Below, in pieces: positions 5,682-12,580 of a stretch of 12,580 nt of DNA. The stretch spans positions 1 through 12,580 of the forward strand of contig QLUC01000047.1 in NCBI GenBank assembly GCA_018725275.1, written 5' to 3'. The notes below the pieces were generated by a model. That model was given only the letters and a program-made list of their open reading frames with translations. It made no database searches and was not told the DNA's origin. This DNA comes from Bacillota bacterium (GTDB lineage: Bacteria; Bacillota; UBA994). The stretch's first letter is position 1. Every line of letters starts with the position of its first letter. A program made the position numbers and the translations under genes.

Positions 5682-7913
5682 TTAGCTAATTATGAATTGG
5701 TCGGGGCGGTACAATTCGGCATCCACCAACAAACCCCTATTTTGGCAGTAGGCCACCGCGCTCGTTACGGCATAGATAAATGGCTGCACCTCCTCAATTA
5801 GACCTTTTTGCAGCATCGCCTTGAAGTCGTGGAGATAGATATTGACTATGTACCTCTGCAGCGCCCGCCCTAGGCGGCGGTTGGGGCCGGAGGCCCGCAG
5901 CTCGGCTACTAATGCCGGACTATCGCCGTAGGGCACTATGACCGACCTCTGCATTGAGTCGTCTATGAGTCGAAACTTGTCGCTGGCAGTGCGAAACGAA
6001 ATGCCACATTCAACTTGTTCCGGCTGCAAAAGAGGGACTATCCCGGCTGCATCTAAAGAATTGGCCTTCCAATAGAGCTCGGCGAAGTACCTTTGGAAGA
6101 GAGAATGGTCATGTGGGTCGACTTGCGCCGAGGACAGTAGGATTTGGGCGGTGTCAGCAGCTTTGCGCAGGAGGCCGGCGGGGGCCTTTCTTGGGGGCAC
6201 AAAAACAAACACATTACCTAAATCTGCTAATTTGCCTTCACGGTTACATCTACCGGCGGCTTGCACTATGGAATCGAGACCGGCCAAGGCCCGATACACC
6301 ACTGGGAAGTCTAGATCTACGCCTGCCTCTACCAACTGCGTGCTGATGACTCTAACCGACTCACTTTGGCCCAACCTACCCTTTATCGTGGCGATGACCT
6401 CACTGCGATGCTGTCCGCACATGAGGGCCGACAAATGAATGGTCCCCTCGGGCATTAAGGCATGAAGTTCGCGGCAACTTTTGCGGTCCGAGACCACGCA
6501 CAGAACTTGGTCGCACTTCATAAGGGAGGACGCAACATCGGGCCAGTCGGAAACCGTGCGCAGGCAGGCCGGCAGGTGCACCTTGACGCGCCGGAGCGAC
6601 AGATGCAGAGCGTCTACTGTGTCGCCCATTATCTCTTGCACATTTCGTAGCCCCTTGAAGGCGTGCCCTTCAATAGCTCCCTCGCCAAAGGCTGGCTGGG
6701 TGGCTGTGGAGATCACAAGGCTCACATGGTAGTGATCGACTAATAGCTGCATGGTCTCTAGGATGGCGGCCAAATATTCTACCGGCAAGAGCTGCGCCTC
6801 ATCAAGCACCACAACCGAGCGAGAGATATTGTGCAGTTTGCGGCAACGGCTTGATTTGGCCGCAAAAAGAGACTCAAAAAACTGCACCGTGGTGGTGACG
6901 ATTAGCGGGGCGTCCCAGTTTTCTGCGGCGATGCGCGACCTTGCCGTTGTCGACTCCTCGTCTAGGCTGGAGTGGTGTTCAATGACTTGGTTCTGCCCCA
7001 CTGCCTCTCTTATGACCTCGGCATTTTGCTCAATGATACTGGTGTAGGGTATCACATAGATAAGGCGATCCAACCGGTGCTTGACGGCATGCTCCAGCCC
7101 AAAGGCCAGGCTCGAGAGGGTCTTACCCCCACCTGTCGGCACCGACAACGAAAAGACACCCTGCGGCTGCTGGGCCATTTGGACACACCTTGCTCTAACG
7201 CTTCGCCTAATGGCATTGACTTCGGTCTGGGGCGATTTGAACTCTAACTTCTGCATGTAAAAACGAAAATTACCAAGGAGCACCTCCATCGAGGCGTAGC
7301 CCCCGCGCTGGGCGGCTTTGACGCCGTCCATGTAACTCTCCGTGTCCAAAAAGTCCGCATCTACTAAGCATGAGTACAACATCCTGACCCATAGCGAAAG
7401 GTCTAGACCCTGAGCAAACTTCCACGGCGGCCGGGTAGGCTTGGCCAGCACAAGGTCGGCGCTGACAAAGGGTGCGATTTGGTCTAGACTTTTTACTAAT
7501 TCTCTTTGATATTCAAGTGCGGCCATTCCCGTTCCCGCAGCCCTTGACCAGTCCGGAAGCCCAGCATGATGACCTGCCACACCGTAAGCGAGCAATCTGC
7601 CGATCTGCTTGCCGAACAACTTCTCTAGCAATACCGCTCCATAGATTGCATGTGGCTCTTTGCCCTTCTTGCCCTCAAGATGGGCATCTTCATCGTATCC
7701 GCTCTTATGGCGGAGATAGCTCTGCCATAAGTCCCTGGCCTTGCCGGCATCATGGGCCAGCCCCAGGGCTCTGCCCCACTCGCCCGAGTGGAACTTGGCC
7801 GCACTGGCCTCAGCCAGGGTTGCCGTACCTGATAGATGGGCTCTAAGGTCATGGGGAGCGTCCCACTGGCCCTGGGCATCTTTTTTTACATGGGCAAAAT
7901 ATTTCTCGCTCAT
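5682..7913 (-). CDS. cas3: CRISPR-associated nuclease-helicase Cas3 (HD plus DEAD-box)
   Basis: 743 residues, the effector recruited by target-bound Cascade to unwind and degrade DNA. The N-terminal HD nuclease domain (about 1-200) has His25, the His54-Asp55 pair in GLAHDAGKA, His88, and GHHAGL (114-119). The superfamily 2 helicase has Walker A SVPTGGGKT (257-265), DEAQ (371-374), STATQP (402-407), STQLVEAGVDLDF (524-536) and QAAGRCNREG (551-560), followed by a C-terminal domain. All catalytic motifs are present, so it should be active. It is the first cas gene. AGGAGG sits 8 nt before the ATG, behind a 120-nt intergenic region holding candidate promoters and the terminator of the upstream gene. 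Confidence 0.97.
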   Translation of the reverse strand: MSEKYFAHVKKDAQGQWDAPHDLRAHLSGTATLAEASAAKFHSGEWGRALGLAHDAGKARDLWQSYLRHKSGYDEDAHLEGKKGKEPHAIYGAVLLEKLFGKQIGRLLAYGVAGHHAGLPDWSRAAGTGMAALEYQRELVKSLDQIAPFVSADLVLAKPTRPPWKFAQGLDLSLWVRMLYSCLVDADFLDTESYMDGVKAAQRGGYASMEVLLGNFRFYMQKLEFKSPQTEVNAIRRSVRARCVQMAQQPQGVFSLSVPTGGGKTLSSLAFGLEHAVKHRLDRLIYVIPYTSIIEQNAEVIREAVGQNQVIEHHSSLDEESTTARSRIAAENWDAPLIVTTTVQFFESLFAAKSSRCRKLHNISRSVVVLDEAQLLPVEYLAAILETMQLLVDHYHVSLVISTATQPAFGEGAIEGHAFKGLRNVQEIMGDTVDALHLSLRRVKVHLPACLRTVSDWPDVASSLMKCDQVLCVVSDRKSCRELHALMPEGTIHLSALMCGQHRSEVIATIKGRLGQSESVRVISTQLVEAGVDLDFPVVYRALAGLDSIVQAAGRCNREGKLADLGNVFVFVPPRKAPAGLLRKAADTAQILLSSAQVDPHDHSLFQRYFAELYWKANSLDAAGIVPLLQPEQVECGISFRTASDKFRLIDDSMQRSVIVPYGDSPALVAELRASGPNRRLGRALQRYIVNIYLHDFKAMLQKGLIEEVQPFIYAVTSAVAYCQNRGLLVDAELYRPDQFIIS

Positions 7914-7939
7914 TTCCCTAACCTCCTAGCATTCCCTTC

Positions 7940-8004
7940 ATAATGGAATAAACAGAGCCTCTTGCCAACTATCCTACCATATCTATTTTGAATTTTCTAG
8001 CCAA
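7940..8004 (-). promoter_or_regulatory. Candidate cas operon promoter region (two sigma-A-like options)
   Basis: Two plausible promoters face cas3. One has TTGGCT (8004-7999) and TATGGT (7981-7976) with 17-bp spacing. The other has TTGGCA (7968-7963) and CATTAT (7945-7940), also 17 bp apart. Each box matches the consensus at 4 or 5 of 6 positions. The position is right: after the upstream terminator and before the cas3 ribosome binding site. An imperfect palindrome (7998-8014) overlaps the first -35 box, and ATTCC/GGAAT arms (7931-7949) flank the second -10 box; either could be an operator. Confidence 0.4.
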
Positions 8005-8031
8005 TATTTTGCTATTCATGTCTATGATGAC

Positions 8032-8066
8032 AAAACCCCCACCTTGCCAATTGGCTGGGTGGGGGT
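8032..8066 (-). terminator. Intrinsic terminator after the ATP-grasp gene
   Basis: Bases 8035-8066 form a 32-nt inverted repeat centred at 8050/8051: an outer stem of nine pairs (ACCCCCACC with GGTGGGGGT on the minus strand), two mismatches, and an inner perfect GCCAATTGGC. On the minus strand it ends in TTTT followed by GTC, so the U-tract is short. It begins 12 nt after the stop codon of the ATP-grasp gene and separates it from the cas operon. Confidence 0.65.
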
Positions 8067-8078
8067 AGAGGTTTCTCG

Positions 8079-9074
8079 CTACAGCGAGCGTTGCATCGCG
8101 TTGTCGACGATGGCATTGATGAGACCCGGAAATGTGTAACCTGCATCCTCGGCCGAAACGGGGAAATCGCTGTAGCCGGGGGCCAGGCCTGGCAAGGGGT
8201 TGACCTCAATGATGTAGGGCAGCTTAGCCTGACTGAGCCTAAAGTCCACCCGGCCAAAATCGCGACACCCGAGAGCGGCAAAGGCCTGCAGTGCCGTCTG
8301 GCGCAGGCACTCGGCCAGAGCTGCGTCAATAGGGGCCGGACACAAGAAGTGGTGGCGCGCCGTATAGTTCTTCTTGAACTCATAGGTATAAATGTAATTA
8401 AAACCTGCGGGAACATGGGTGAAGTCCACTTCCAAGATGGGCAGGGTGCGTCGCGAGCATCCGTTGCCAAGAATGCCCACCGTGAACTCTCTCCCCACAA
8501 TGAATTCCTCAACCAAGGCGGGTTGGTGATAGTTATTGATGACAAACTCCACCTGCCGCCGAAGCGCGCCTTCGTCGGCTACCTTTGAGGCGCCCATAAT
8601 CCCCATGGACGAGCCCTCGTGCGCTGGTTTGACCATCAAGGGAAACCGCAATTTAGGCCCTAGATGGTCGCTAGCATGGTCGAAGACCTGAAACGGCGGA
8701 GTCAATAAACCATGGTGGAGCAAGATTTTTTTCGTGGTCGGTTTATCAAGGCAGATGGCCAGCGACAGGACATCCGAGCCAATGCAGGGAATTCCGAGCA
8801 TTTCTAAGACCGCTGGCATGTGCGCTTCGCGATTTCTTCCTTTGTAGCCTTCGCAGATGTTAAAGGCGAGGTCGAAATCACCTTGCTGTAGTGGTGCCAG
8901 GGCACTTGGCCCCCCAGGAATGCGGGTGACGGTATGTCCGCCCTGCGTGAGAGCGTCAGCAATAGCGATGATGGTACTTTCGGAGTCTAGTTCGGCGTAC
9001 CGGTCGGGAGGTTCGCCTTCGCTTTCCTGTGCTTCAATTTTTATGTCGTAGATTAGCGCTACTTTTAACCCCAT
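8079..9074 (-). CDS. D-Ala-D-Ala ligase-like ATP-grasp protein, non-canonical
   Basis: 331 residues, an ATP-grasp ligase of the D-alanine-D-alanine ligase superfamily (ATP-dependent amide bond formation). Visible elements are the N-terminal strand KVALIYD (4-10), the ATP-binding Lys in KPAHEGSSMGI (149-159), EEFIVGREFTVGILG (189-203), metal and phosphate ligands in FGRVDFRL (273-280), Glu290 and Asn292 in IIEVNPLPG, and Ser302 in GYSDFP. The canonical Ddl loop LHG..GEDG is replaced by FNICEGYKGRNREAHMP (71-87), which I recall from a separate COG1181-like subfamily of uncertain substrate. It may not make D-Ala-D-Ala; another dipeptide or peptide ligase activity is possible, so no symbol is given. 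It follows engB by 63 nt without an evident promoter, has a weak AGGGG-type ribosome binding site, and ends at a hairpin terminator. Confidence 0.85.
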   Translation of the reverse strand: MGLKVALIYDIKIEAQESEGEPPDRYAELDSESTIIAIADALTQGGHTVTRIPGGPSALAPLQQGDFDLAFNICEGYKGRNREAHMPAVLEMLGIPCIGSDVLSLAICLDKPTTKKILLHHGLLTPPFQVFDHASDHLGPKLRFPLMVKPAHEGSSMGIMGASKVADEGALRRQVEFVINNYHQPALVEEFIVGREFTVGILGNGCSRRTLPILEVDFTHVPAGFNYIYTYEFKKNYTARHHFLCPAPIDAALAECLRQTALQAFAALGCRDFGRVDFRLSQAKLPYIIEVNPLPGLAPGYSDFPVSAEDAGYTFPGLINAIVDNAMQRSL

Positions 9075-9137
9075 TTACCCCAACCCCTGTCATATGATGA
9101 TGAAAGACCAGTCCCTTTTGTTTGTCTTTGTTTGTGG

Positions 9138-9725
9138 TTATTGCGGGAGGTGGGTGAGGATGCTGGACCAGAGGAGGTCGAGACCGCTCTTATCTTGTGA
9201 GGAGGTGATAATGAGTTGGCCTTCCTCGAGGGAGAGGAACTTTAATAGTTTTTGTGTATGGAGGCGGTGTTGGGAGCGCGCCACCTTGTCGGCCTTGGTG
9301 GCCACCACGCGAAATGGCAGCCTACTGTCTCGAATCAGGGCATGGAAGAGGACATCGTCCTTAGAGGGCAGGTGGCGGAAATCGACCAGCTGGAGCACGA
9401 GGCGAATTTGCTGGCGCTGGGTGAGGTAGTCGTAGAGCCGCTCGCGCAAAGCGGCTCTTTCCGTCTGCGGAATCTTAGCATAGCCATAACCGGGCACATC
9501 AACTAAATAAAACTGCTCATTGATGCGGTAGAAGTTTAAGAGGCGCGTCTTGCCGGGGCGTGAACTGATGCGGGCCATAGCCCTCCTGCCAAGCATGGCA
9601 TTCACTAAGGAGGACTTGCCGACGTTGCTGCGCCCAAGGAGCACCAATTCGGGCAGGGCGTCGGTGGGCATGTGGGCAAGGCGCAGCGCCGAGACGATAA
9701 TTTCGGCCGAAGTTATTTTAAGCAT
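9138..9725 (-). CDS. engB: Ribosome biogenesis GTP-binding protein EngB (YsxC/YihA)
   Basis: 195 residues, a TRAFAC GTPase needed for late assembly of the 50S ribosomal subunit. The G motifs are in order: G1 GRSNVGKSS (31-39), G2 around Thr60 in GKTRLLNFY (58-66), G3 DVPGYGYAK (76-84), G4 TKAD (143-146) and G5 SSQ (175-177). The GYGYAK after G3 is characteristic of EngB, and the length is normal. The start codon lies inside the end of lon, an 8-base overlap (9718-9725), which implies translational coupling. The same lon-engB order is known in Bacillus (lonA-ysxC), where engB is essential. Confidence 0.97.
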   Translation of the reverse strand: MLKITSAEIIVSALRLAHMPTDALPELVLLGRSNVGKSSLVNAMLGRRAMARISSRPGKTRLLNFYRINEQFYLVDVPGYGYAKIPQTERAALRERLYDYLTQRQQIRLVLQLVDFRHLPSKDDVLFHALIRDSRLPFRVVATKADKVARSQHRLHTQKLLKFLSLEEGQLIITSSQDKSGLDLLWSSILTHLPQ

Positions 9726-12054
9726 CGGCCGGCACCTCAGCGACTAGCGCCACCGCTAACACCTGGTCCATGCTTTCCACCAGCCTTACATCAAGGCGAC
9801 GCAGAATGTTTTTTGGCACCTCATCGAGGTCGCGTTTGTTGTCCTTGGGCACGAGTACGGTCTTAATGCCGGCGCGGTGGGCGGCCAGGAGCTTCTCTTT
9901 GAGCCCGCCGATGGGGAGCACCCGACCGCGGAGGGTAATTTCGCCCGTCATAGCCACATCTTTGCGCACTAGACGCTTCGACAAGGCGGAGGTTAAGGCG
10001 GTTGCCAAGGTTATGCCGGCACTCGGGCCGTCCTTAGGAATGGCCCCCTCGGGCACATGCACGTGAATGTCACGGTCTTGGTAAAAGTCTCCGTCGATGA
10101 AAAGCTCTTTCGCCCGCGAGCGCACATAGCTGTAGGCCGCCTGCGCCGATTCGCGCATCACTTCGCCCAGTTGGCCGGTGAGGATGAGGTTGCCCTTGCC
10201 GCTCATCACGGTGACCTCGATGGTGGCGGTGTCGCCACCCGCTTCGGTCCAGACAAGCCCCGTGGAAATACCCACCTCATCATGCTGTCCCGCGGGGTTA
10301 AACCTGTAGCGGGGGGCGCCCAAGAATTTATGCAGCTTAGCATTGGTCACCAGCACCTGCTTGGTTTTGCCCGAGACAATCTCCTTGGCCACTTTACGGC
10401 AAACCGTGGCTATTTCGCGCTCAAAACTACGTACTCCGGCTTCGCGGGTGTACTCATTGATGATTTTACTTAGTCCTGTCTCCGCAAATGACAATTGCTC
10501 AGGGTTTAATCCGTGAGAAAGTAGCGCCTTAGGTACTAGGTGCCTCTTGCCAATCTGCAGCTTCTCTTCAGCCGTGTACCCTGACACATTAATTATTTCC
10601 ATGCGGTCGAGCAGGGGTCGGGGGATGCTGTAGCGAGAATTGGCGGTGGTCAAAAAGAGCACCTGCGAAAGGTCGAAGGGTATCTCAATGTAGTGGTCGG
10701 CGAAGGTATGGTTCTGCTCTGGGTCTAAGACCTCGAGCAAGGCCGCCGAGGGGTCACCACGGAAGTCTGTGCTCATTTTATCTATTTCGTCTAGCAAAAA
10801 CACGGGGTTACGCGTCTTAGCCTGCCTCAGCCCCTGAATGACCCGCCCGGGCATAGCCCCCACATAGGTGCGGCGATGCCCGCGAATTTCGGCTTCATCC
10901 CTCACCCCGCCGAGCGACATGCGCACAAAGCTGCGGCTCAGGGCCCGCGCGACCGAGCGCGCTAGGGAGGTCTTGCCCACTCCCGGCGGCCCGACCAGGC
11001 ACAAGATGGGGCCTTTGAGCTTGTTCGTCAACTGACGCACCGCCAAATACTCGAGGATTCGCGTCTTGACCTTCTCTAGGCCGTAATGGTCTTCGTTAAG
11101 TATTTCTTCTGCCGCGGCGATGTCTAGGGAGTCTTCGGTTATACTCGACCACGGCAGCGCAAGAACCCAGTCTAGGTAGTTGCGCACCACCACGGCCTCG
11201 GCGATGCCAGGCGGCATGCGCTCCAACCGTTCGAGCTCCTTCGTGCATTTTTCCTCAACCTCTGGGGGTAGCTTGAGGGTAGACATCTTCTCACGCAGGT
11301 CTAGAGCCTCTGCCCCCCGTTCGTCTTTCTGCCCGAGCTCCTTGTGGATAGCTTTCATTTGCTCACGCAGATAGTACTCCCGTTGGTTTTTCTCCATTTG
11401 TTTGCGCACACGATTGTTAAGCCGACGGTCAATTTCTAAAATCTCTATTTCCCGCGCAATAAGTTCGCGGAGCTTCTCTAGCCTTTCTTTGACATCAACG
11501 GCCGCAAGAATAGTCTGTTTGTCTTCGATGCTCAGGTTGAGATGAGCCACTATGGAGTCAGCAAGGTACCCCGGTTCGTCTATCGCGCTGATGGCGGCAT
11601 ACACTTCGGGGGGTGTTTTTTTGCCTGACTTTACATATTGCTCAAAGAGTTCCATGACATTGCGGACCAGAGCCTCCATGTACACGGTAACCTCCGAGGC
11701 GTCTTTAAGCACCATCACTTCCGCAGTCAGATAGGGCTCAGTCCGGCCAATGCTCTCTATGCTAGCGCGACTCAAACCCTCGACTAAGACCCGCGCACTG
11801 CCGCCGGGCATGGCTATGACTTGCTTGATGACGGCAAGCGTCCCCATGCGATTAAGCTCTGTGGGTGTTGGTTCTTCGATGTTCACATCTGTCTGGGTGG
11901 CGAGAAAAATATGGCCATTCGCACTCATGGCGGCGTTGATGGCGTTCATAGAACGTTCCCGTCCTACATCTAAATTCACAATGCTATGCGGAAATACCAT
12001 GTAACCCCTGAGCGGCAGGACCGGTAGAGTCACTAATTGTCCTTCCAATGTCAT
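9718..12054 (-). CDS. lon: ATP-dependent protease La, LonA type
   Basis: 778 residues, the cytosolic hexameric AAA+ serine protease that removes misfolded and regulatory proteins. The substrate-binding N domain (about 1-200) begins LPVLPLRGYMVFPHSI, followed by a coiled-coil-rich helical segment (about 185-245). The AAA+ module has Walker A GPPGVGKT (355-362), Walker B VFLLDEID (418-425) and the arginine-rich RGHRRTYVGAMPGR (391-404). The protease domain has catalytic Ser678 in PKDGPSAG and Lys721 in GGLKEK, as in other LonA enzymes. All motifs are intact. The start is supported by AGGAGG 5 nt before the ATG. An intrinsic terminator upstream separates it from lonB, so it should have its own promoter. 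Confidence 0.98.
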   Translation of the reverse strand: MTLEGQLVTLPVLPLRGYMVFPHSIVNLDVGRERSMNAINAAMSANGHIFLATQTDVNIEEPTPTELNRMGTLAVIKQVIAMPGGSARVLVEGLSRASIESIGRTEPYLTAEVMVLKDASEVTVYMEALVRNVMELFEQYVKSGKKTPPEVYAAISAIDEPGYLADSIVAHLNLSIEDKQTILAAVDVKERLEKLRELIAREIEILEIDRRLNNRVRKQMEKNQREYYLREQMKAIHKELGQKDERGAEALDLREKMSTLKLPPEVEEKCTKELERLERMPPGIAEAVVVRNYLDWVLALPWSSITEDSLDIAAAEEILNEDHYGLEKVKTRILEYLAVRQLTNKLKGPILCLVGPPGVGKTSLARSVARALSRSFVRMSLGGVRDEAEIRGHRRTYVGAMPGRVIQGLRQAKTRNPVFLLDEIDKMSTDFRGDPSAALLEVLDPEQNHTFADHYIEIPFDLSQVLFLTTANSRYSIPRPLLDRMEIINVSGYTAEEKLQIGKRHLVPKALLSHGLNPEQLSFAETGLSKIINEYTREAGVRSFEREIATVCRKVAKEIVSGKTKQVLVTNAKLHKFLGAPRYRFNPAGQHDEVGISTGLVWTEAGGDTATIEVTVMSGKGNLILTGQLGEVMRESAQAAYSYVRSRAKELFIDGDFYQDRDIHVHVPEGAIPKDGPSAGITLATALTSALSKRLVRKDVAMTGEITLRGRVLPIGGLKEKLLAAHRAGIKTVLVPKDNKRDLDEVPKNILRRLDVRLVESMDQVLAVALVAEVPADA

Positions 12055-12073
12055 TAATACCTCCTGATCACCC

Positions 12074-12087
12074 TAGTGCCGGCACTA
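12074..12087. promoter_or_regulatory. 14-bp perfect palindrome in the lon leader (possible operator)
   Basis: TAGTGCCGGCACTA reads identically on both strands. It lies about 10 bp upstream of the AGGAGG of lon, between that site and a TATACT box at 12117-12112 that could be a -10 element, although no good -35 accompanies it. Neither the CIRCE nor the CtsR consensus is present. The position fits a repressor site or a small 5'-UTR hairpin; the binding factor is unknown. Confidence 0.4.
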
Positions 12088-12123
12088 CCGGTAATCTACT
12101 AGTGTAAGCATAGTATACGCCAC

Positions 12124-12149
12124 AAAAAAAATGCCCGCTAGTGCAGGCA
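12124..12149 (-). terminator. Intrinsic terminator between lonB and lon
   Basis: On the minus strand TGCCTG, a CACTAG loop and CGGGCA form a 6-bp stem (one G-U pair), followed by eight T residues (12131-12124). This is a textbook rho-independent terminator for the lonB transcript. It lies about 115 nt beyond the premature lonB stop but only a few codons beyond the recognisable end of the family's C-terminus. Confidence 0.87.
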
Positions 12150-12171
12150 AGGCATTGCCGGAATTAATTCT

Positions 12172-12264
12172 GATGTGCCTTATGGGTATTACCTCCACCC
12201 CCTTGATGTGAGCGAAGCTCTCCTGCCAATTTTCGTAGGGTATAACCACCCTCTTAACTCCAGT
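12172..12264 (-). pseudogene. lonB: Untranslated remnant of the LonB C-terminus behind a nonsense codon
   Basis: Directly after the TAA at 12265-12267, the same reading frame continues TGVKRVVIPYENWQESFAHI and then KGVEVIPIRHI, which matches the usual LonB C-terminus (a GVK-VIIP-EN-Q segment followed by a VIPV-type strand). No insertion or deletion is needed to join the two parts. The resemblance fades after RHI. The frame then runs through the terminator to a TAG at 12085-12087, so the original stop also appears to be lost or displaced. Confidence 0.72.
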
Positions 12265-12580
12265 TTAGCTAGCGGCCTCAAGCTTGGCAGCGACGCCACC
12301 CACTGCCTTGACCACCCCCCTCACCGACAATTCCCCGGTCATGGCCACGAAATTATCTACGGGTATCTTCTTGACAGCCGAGTATATGCCGACCGCCATA
12401 GCCACACCGGCGGAGGGCCCATCTACCGGCGTACCGCCGGGGAAATTTATGTGGATGTCAAAGCCATAGGGGTCGACATCAAGCACGCCACGCAGTGCCG
12501 TGAGCACGGTATCTACCGAGCTTAGCGCCATGCTCTTGCGCCTGATGAGGTGACTAGCGGTGCCTATCTCCTCCTCCTCG
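12265..12580 (-). CDS. lonB: LonB-type ATP-dependent protease, 3' part, ended by a premature stop
   Basis: The frame is open to the right edge of the window, so the 5' part (AAA+ and most of the fold) lies outside. The visible residues start EEEEIGTASHLIRRKSMALS and contain the Lon proteolytic domain: DIHINFPGGTPVDGPSAGVA with the catalytic Ser in DGPSAG, VAMTGELSVRG, and the catalytic Lys in GGVAAKLEAA. The sequence resembles the LonB of spore-forming Firmicutes, which lies next to lonA. The frame ends KLEAAS-stop, about 30 residues short of the family's normal end, and the missing residues are encoded in frame behind the stop. Both catalytic residues survive, but loss of the last strand and helix of the protease core probably impairs folding. 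A sequencing error is an alternative explanation. Confidence 0.88.
   Translation of the reverse strand, partial: EEEEIGTASHLIRRKSMALSSVDTVLTALRGVLDVDPYGFDIHINFPGGTPVDGPSAGVAMAVGIYSAVKKIPVDNFVAMTGELSVRGVVKAVGGVAAKLEAAS

Noticed and set aside
8035..8066. C/G-rich palindrome considered as a stray CRISPR repeat
   Set aside because: It lacks the GGATTGAAAC end and its inner GCCAATTGGC is unrelated. Its place after a stop codon with a T-run fits a terminator.
8012..8588. Long open frames in other phases over the ATP-grasp gene (177 codons minus, 165 codons plus)
   Set aside because: The ATP-grasp frame shows clear family motifs; these others show none and reflect low stop density in the alternative frames.
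9117..9136. Two near-identical 10-bp units (TTTGTTTGTC, TTTGTTTGTG) between engB and the ATP-grasp gene
   Set aside because: Too short and low in complexity to assign a function; probably simple-sequence slippage.
12265..12267. Programmed recoding at the lonB stop codon
   Set aside because: The codon is TAA, so selenocysteine (TGA) and pyrrolysine (TAG) do not apply, and no read-through signal is seen. Mutation or sequence error is simpler.

Overview
The window carries a complete type I-C CRISPR-Cas operon next to a housekeeping proteostasis and GTPase gene cluster. Every gene I can support is on the minus strand, so reading from high to low coordinates follows transcription. The order is lonB (3' end only), terminator, lon, engB, a D-Ala-D-Ala-ligase-like ATP-grasp gene, terminator, then cas3, cas5c, cas8c (with an internal cas11c start), cas7c, cas4, cas1, cas2, leader, and the first repeat of a CRISPR array that runs off the left edge. 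No transposase, phage gene, tRNA or rRNA is visible.

The lonB-lonA-engB(ysxC) order is the arrangement known from Bacillus and related Firmicutes. Strong AGGAGG-type ribosome binding sites precede several genes. Together these point to a Gram-positive Bacillota lineage, probably clostridia-like and of moderate G+C; I cannot name a genus from sequence alone.

Right part (8079-12580): lonB is cut by the window edge at its 5' end. It keeps its Ser-Lys catalytic residues but is stopped by an in-frame TAA at 12265-12267, and the family's C-terminal tail is still readable behind that stop. A strong intrinsic terminator follows, then lon, whose leader holds a 14-bp perfect palindrome. engB overlaps the end of lon by 8 bases. 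The ATP-grasp gene lacks the canonical Ddl loop and ends at a palindromic terminator.

Left part (1-7913): the cas operon is compact, with short gaps, a 4-base overlap between cas5c and cas8c, and a ribosome binding site that contains the cas1 stop codon ahead of cas2. Cas8c, Cas7c, Cas5c and Cas11c would form Cascade, with Cas5c processing crRNA because type I-C lacks Cas6. Cas3 would be the recruited nuclease-helicase, and Cas1, Cas2 and Cas4 would acquire spacers. An ideally placed Shine-Dalgarno inside cas8c predicts separate synthesis of the small subunit Cas11c. The 167-base leader between cas2 and the first repeat contains three copies of a GTGCGAA core and a pair of 14-bp direct repeats next to the integration site.

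The system itself is a known subtype. The points most worth checking are the interrupted lonB, the leader motifs, the Cas11c start, the Cas5c active-site region and the atypical ATP-grasp ligase.
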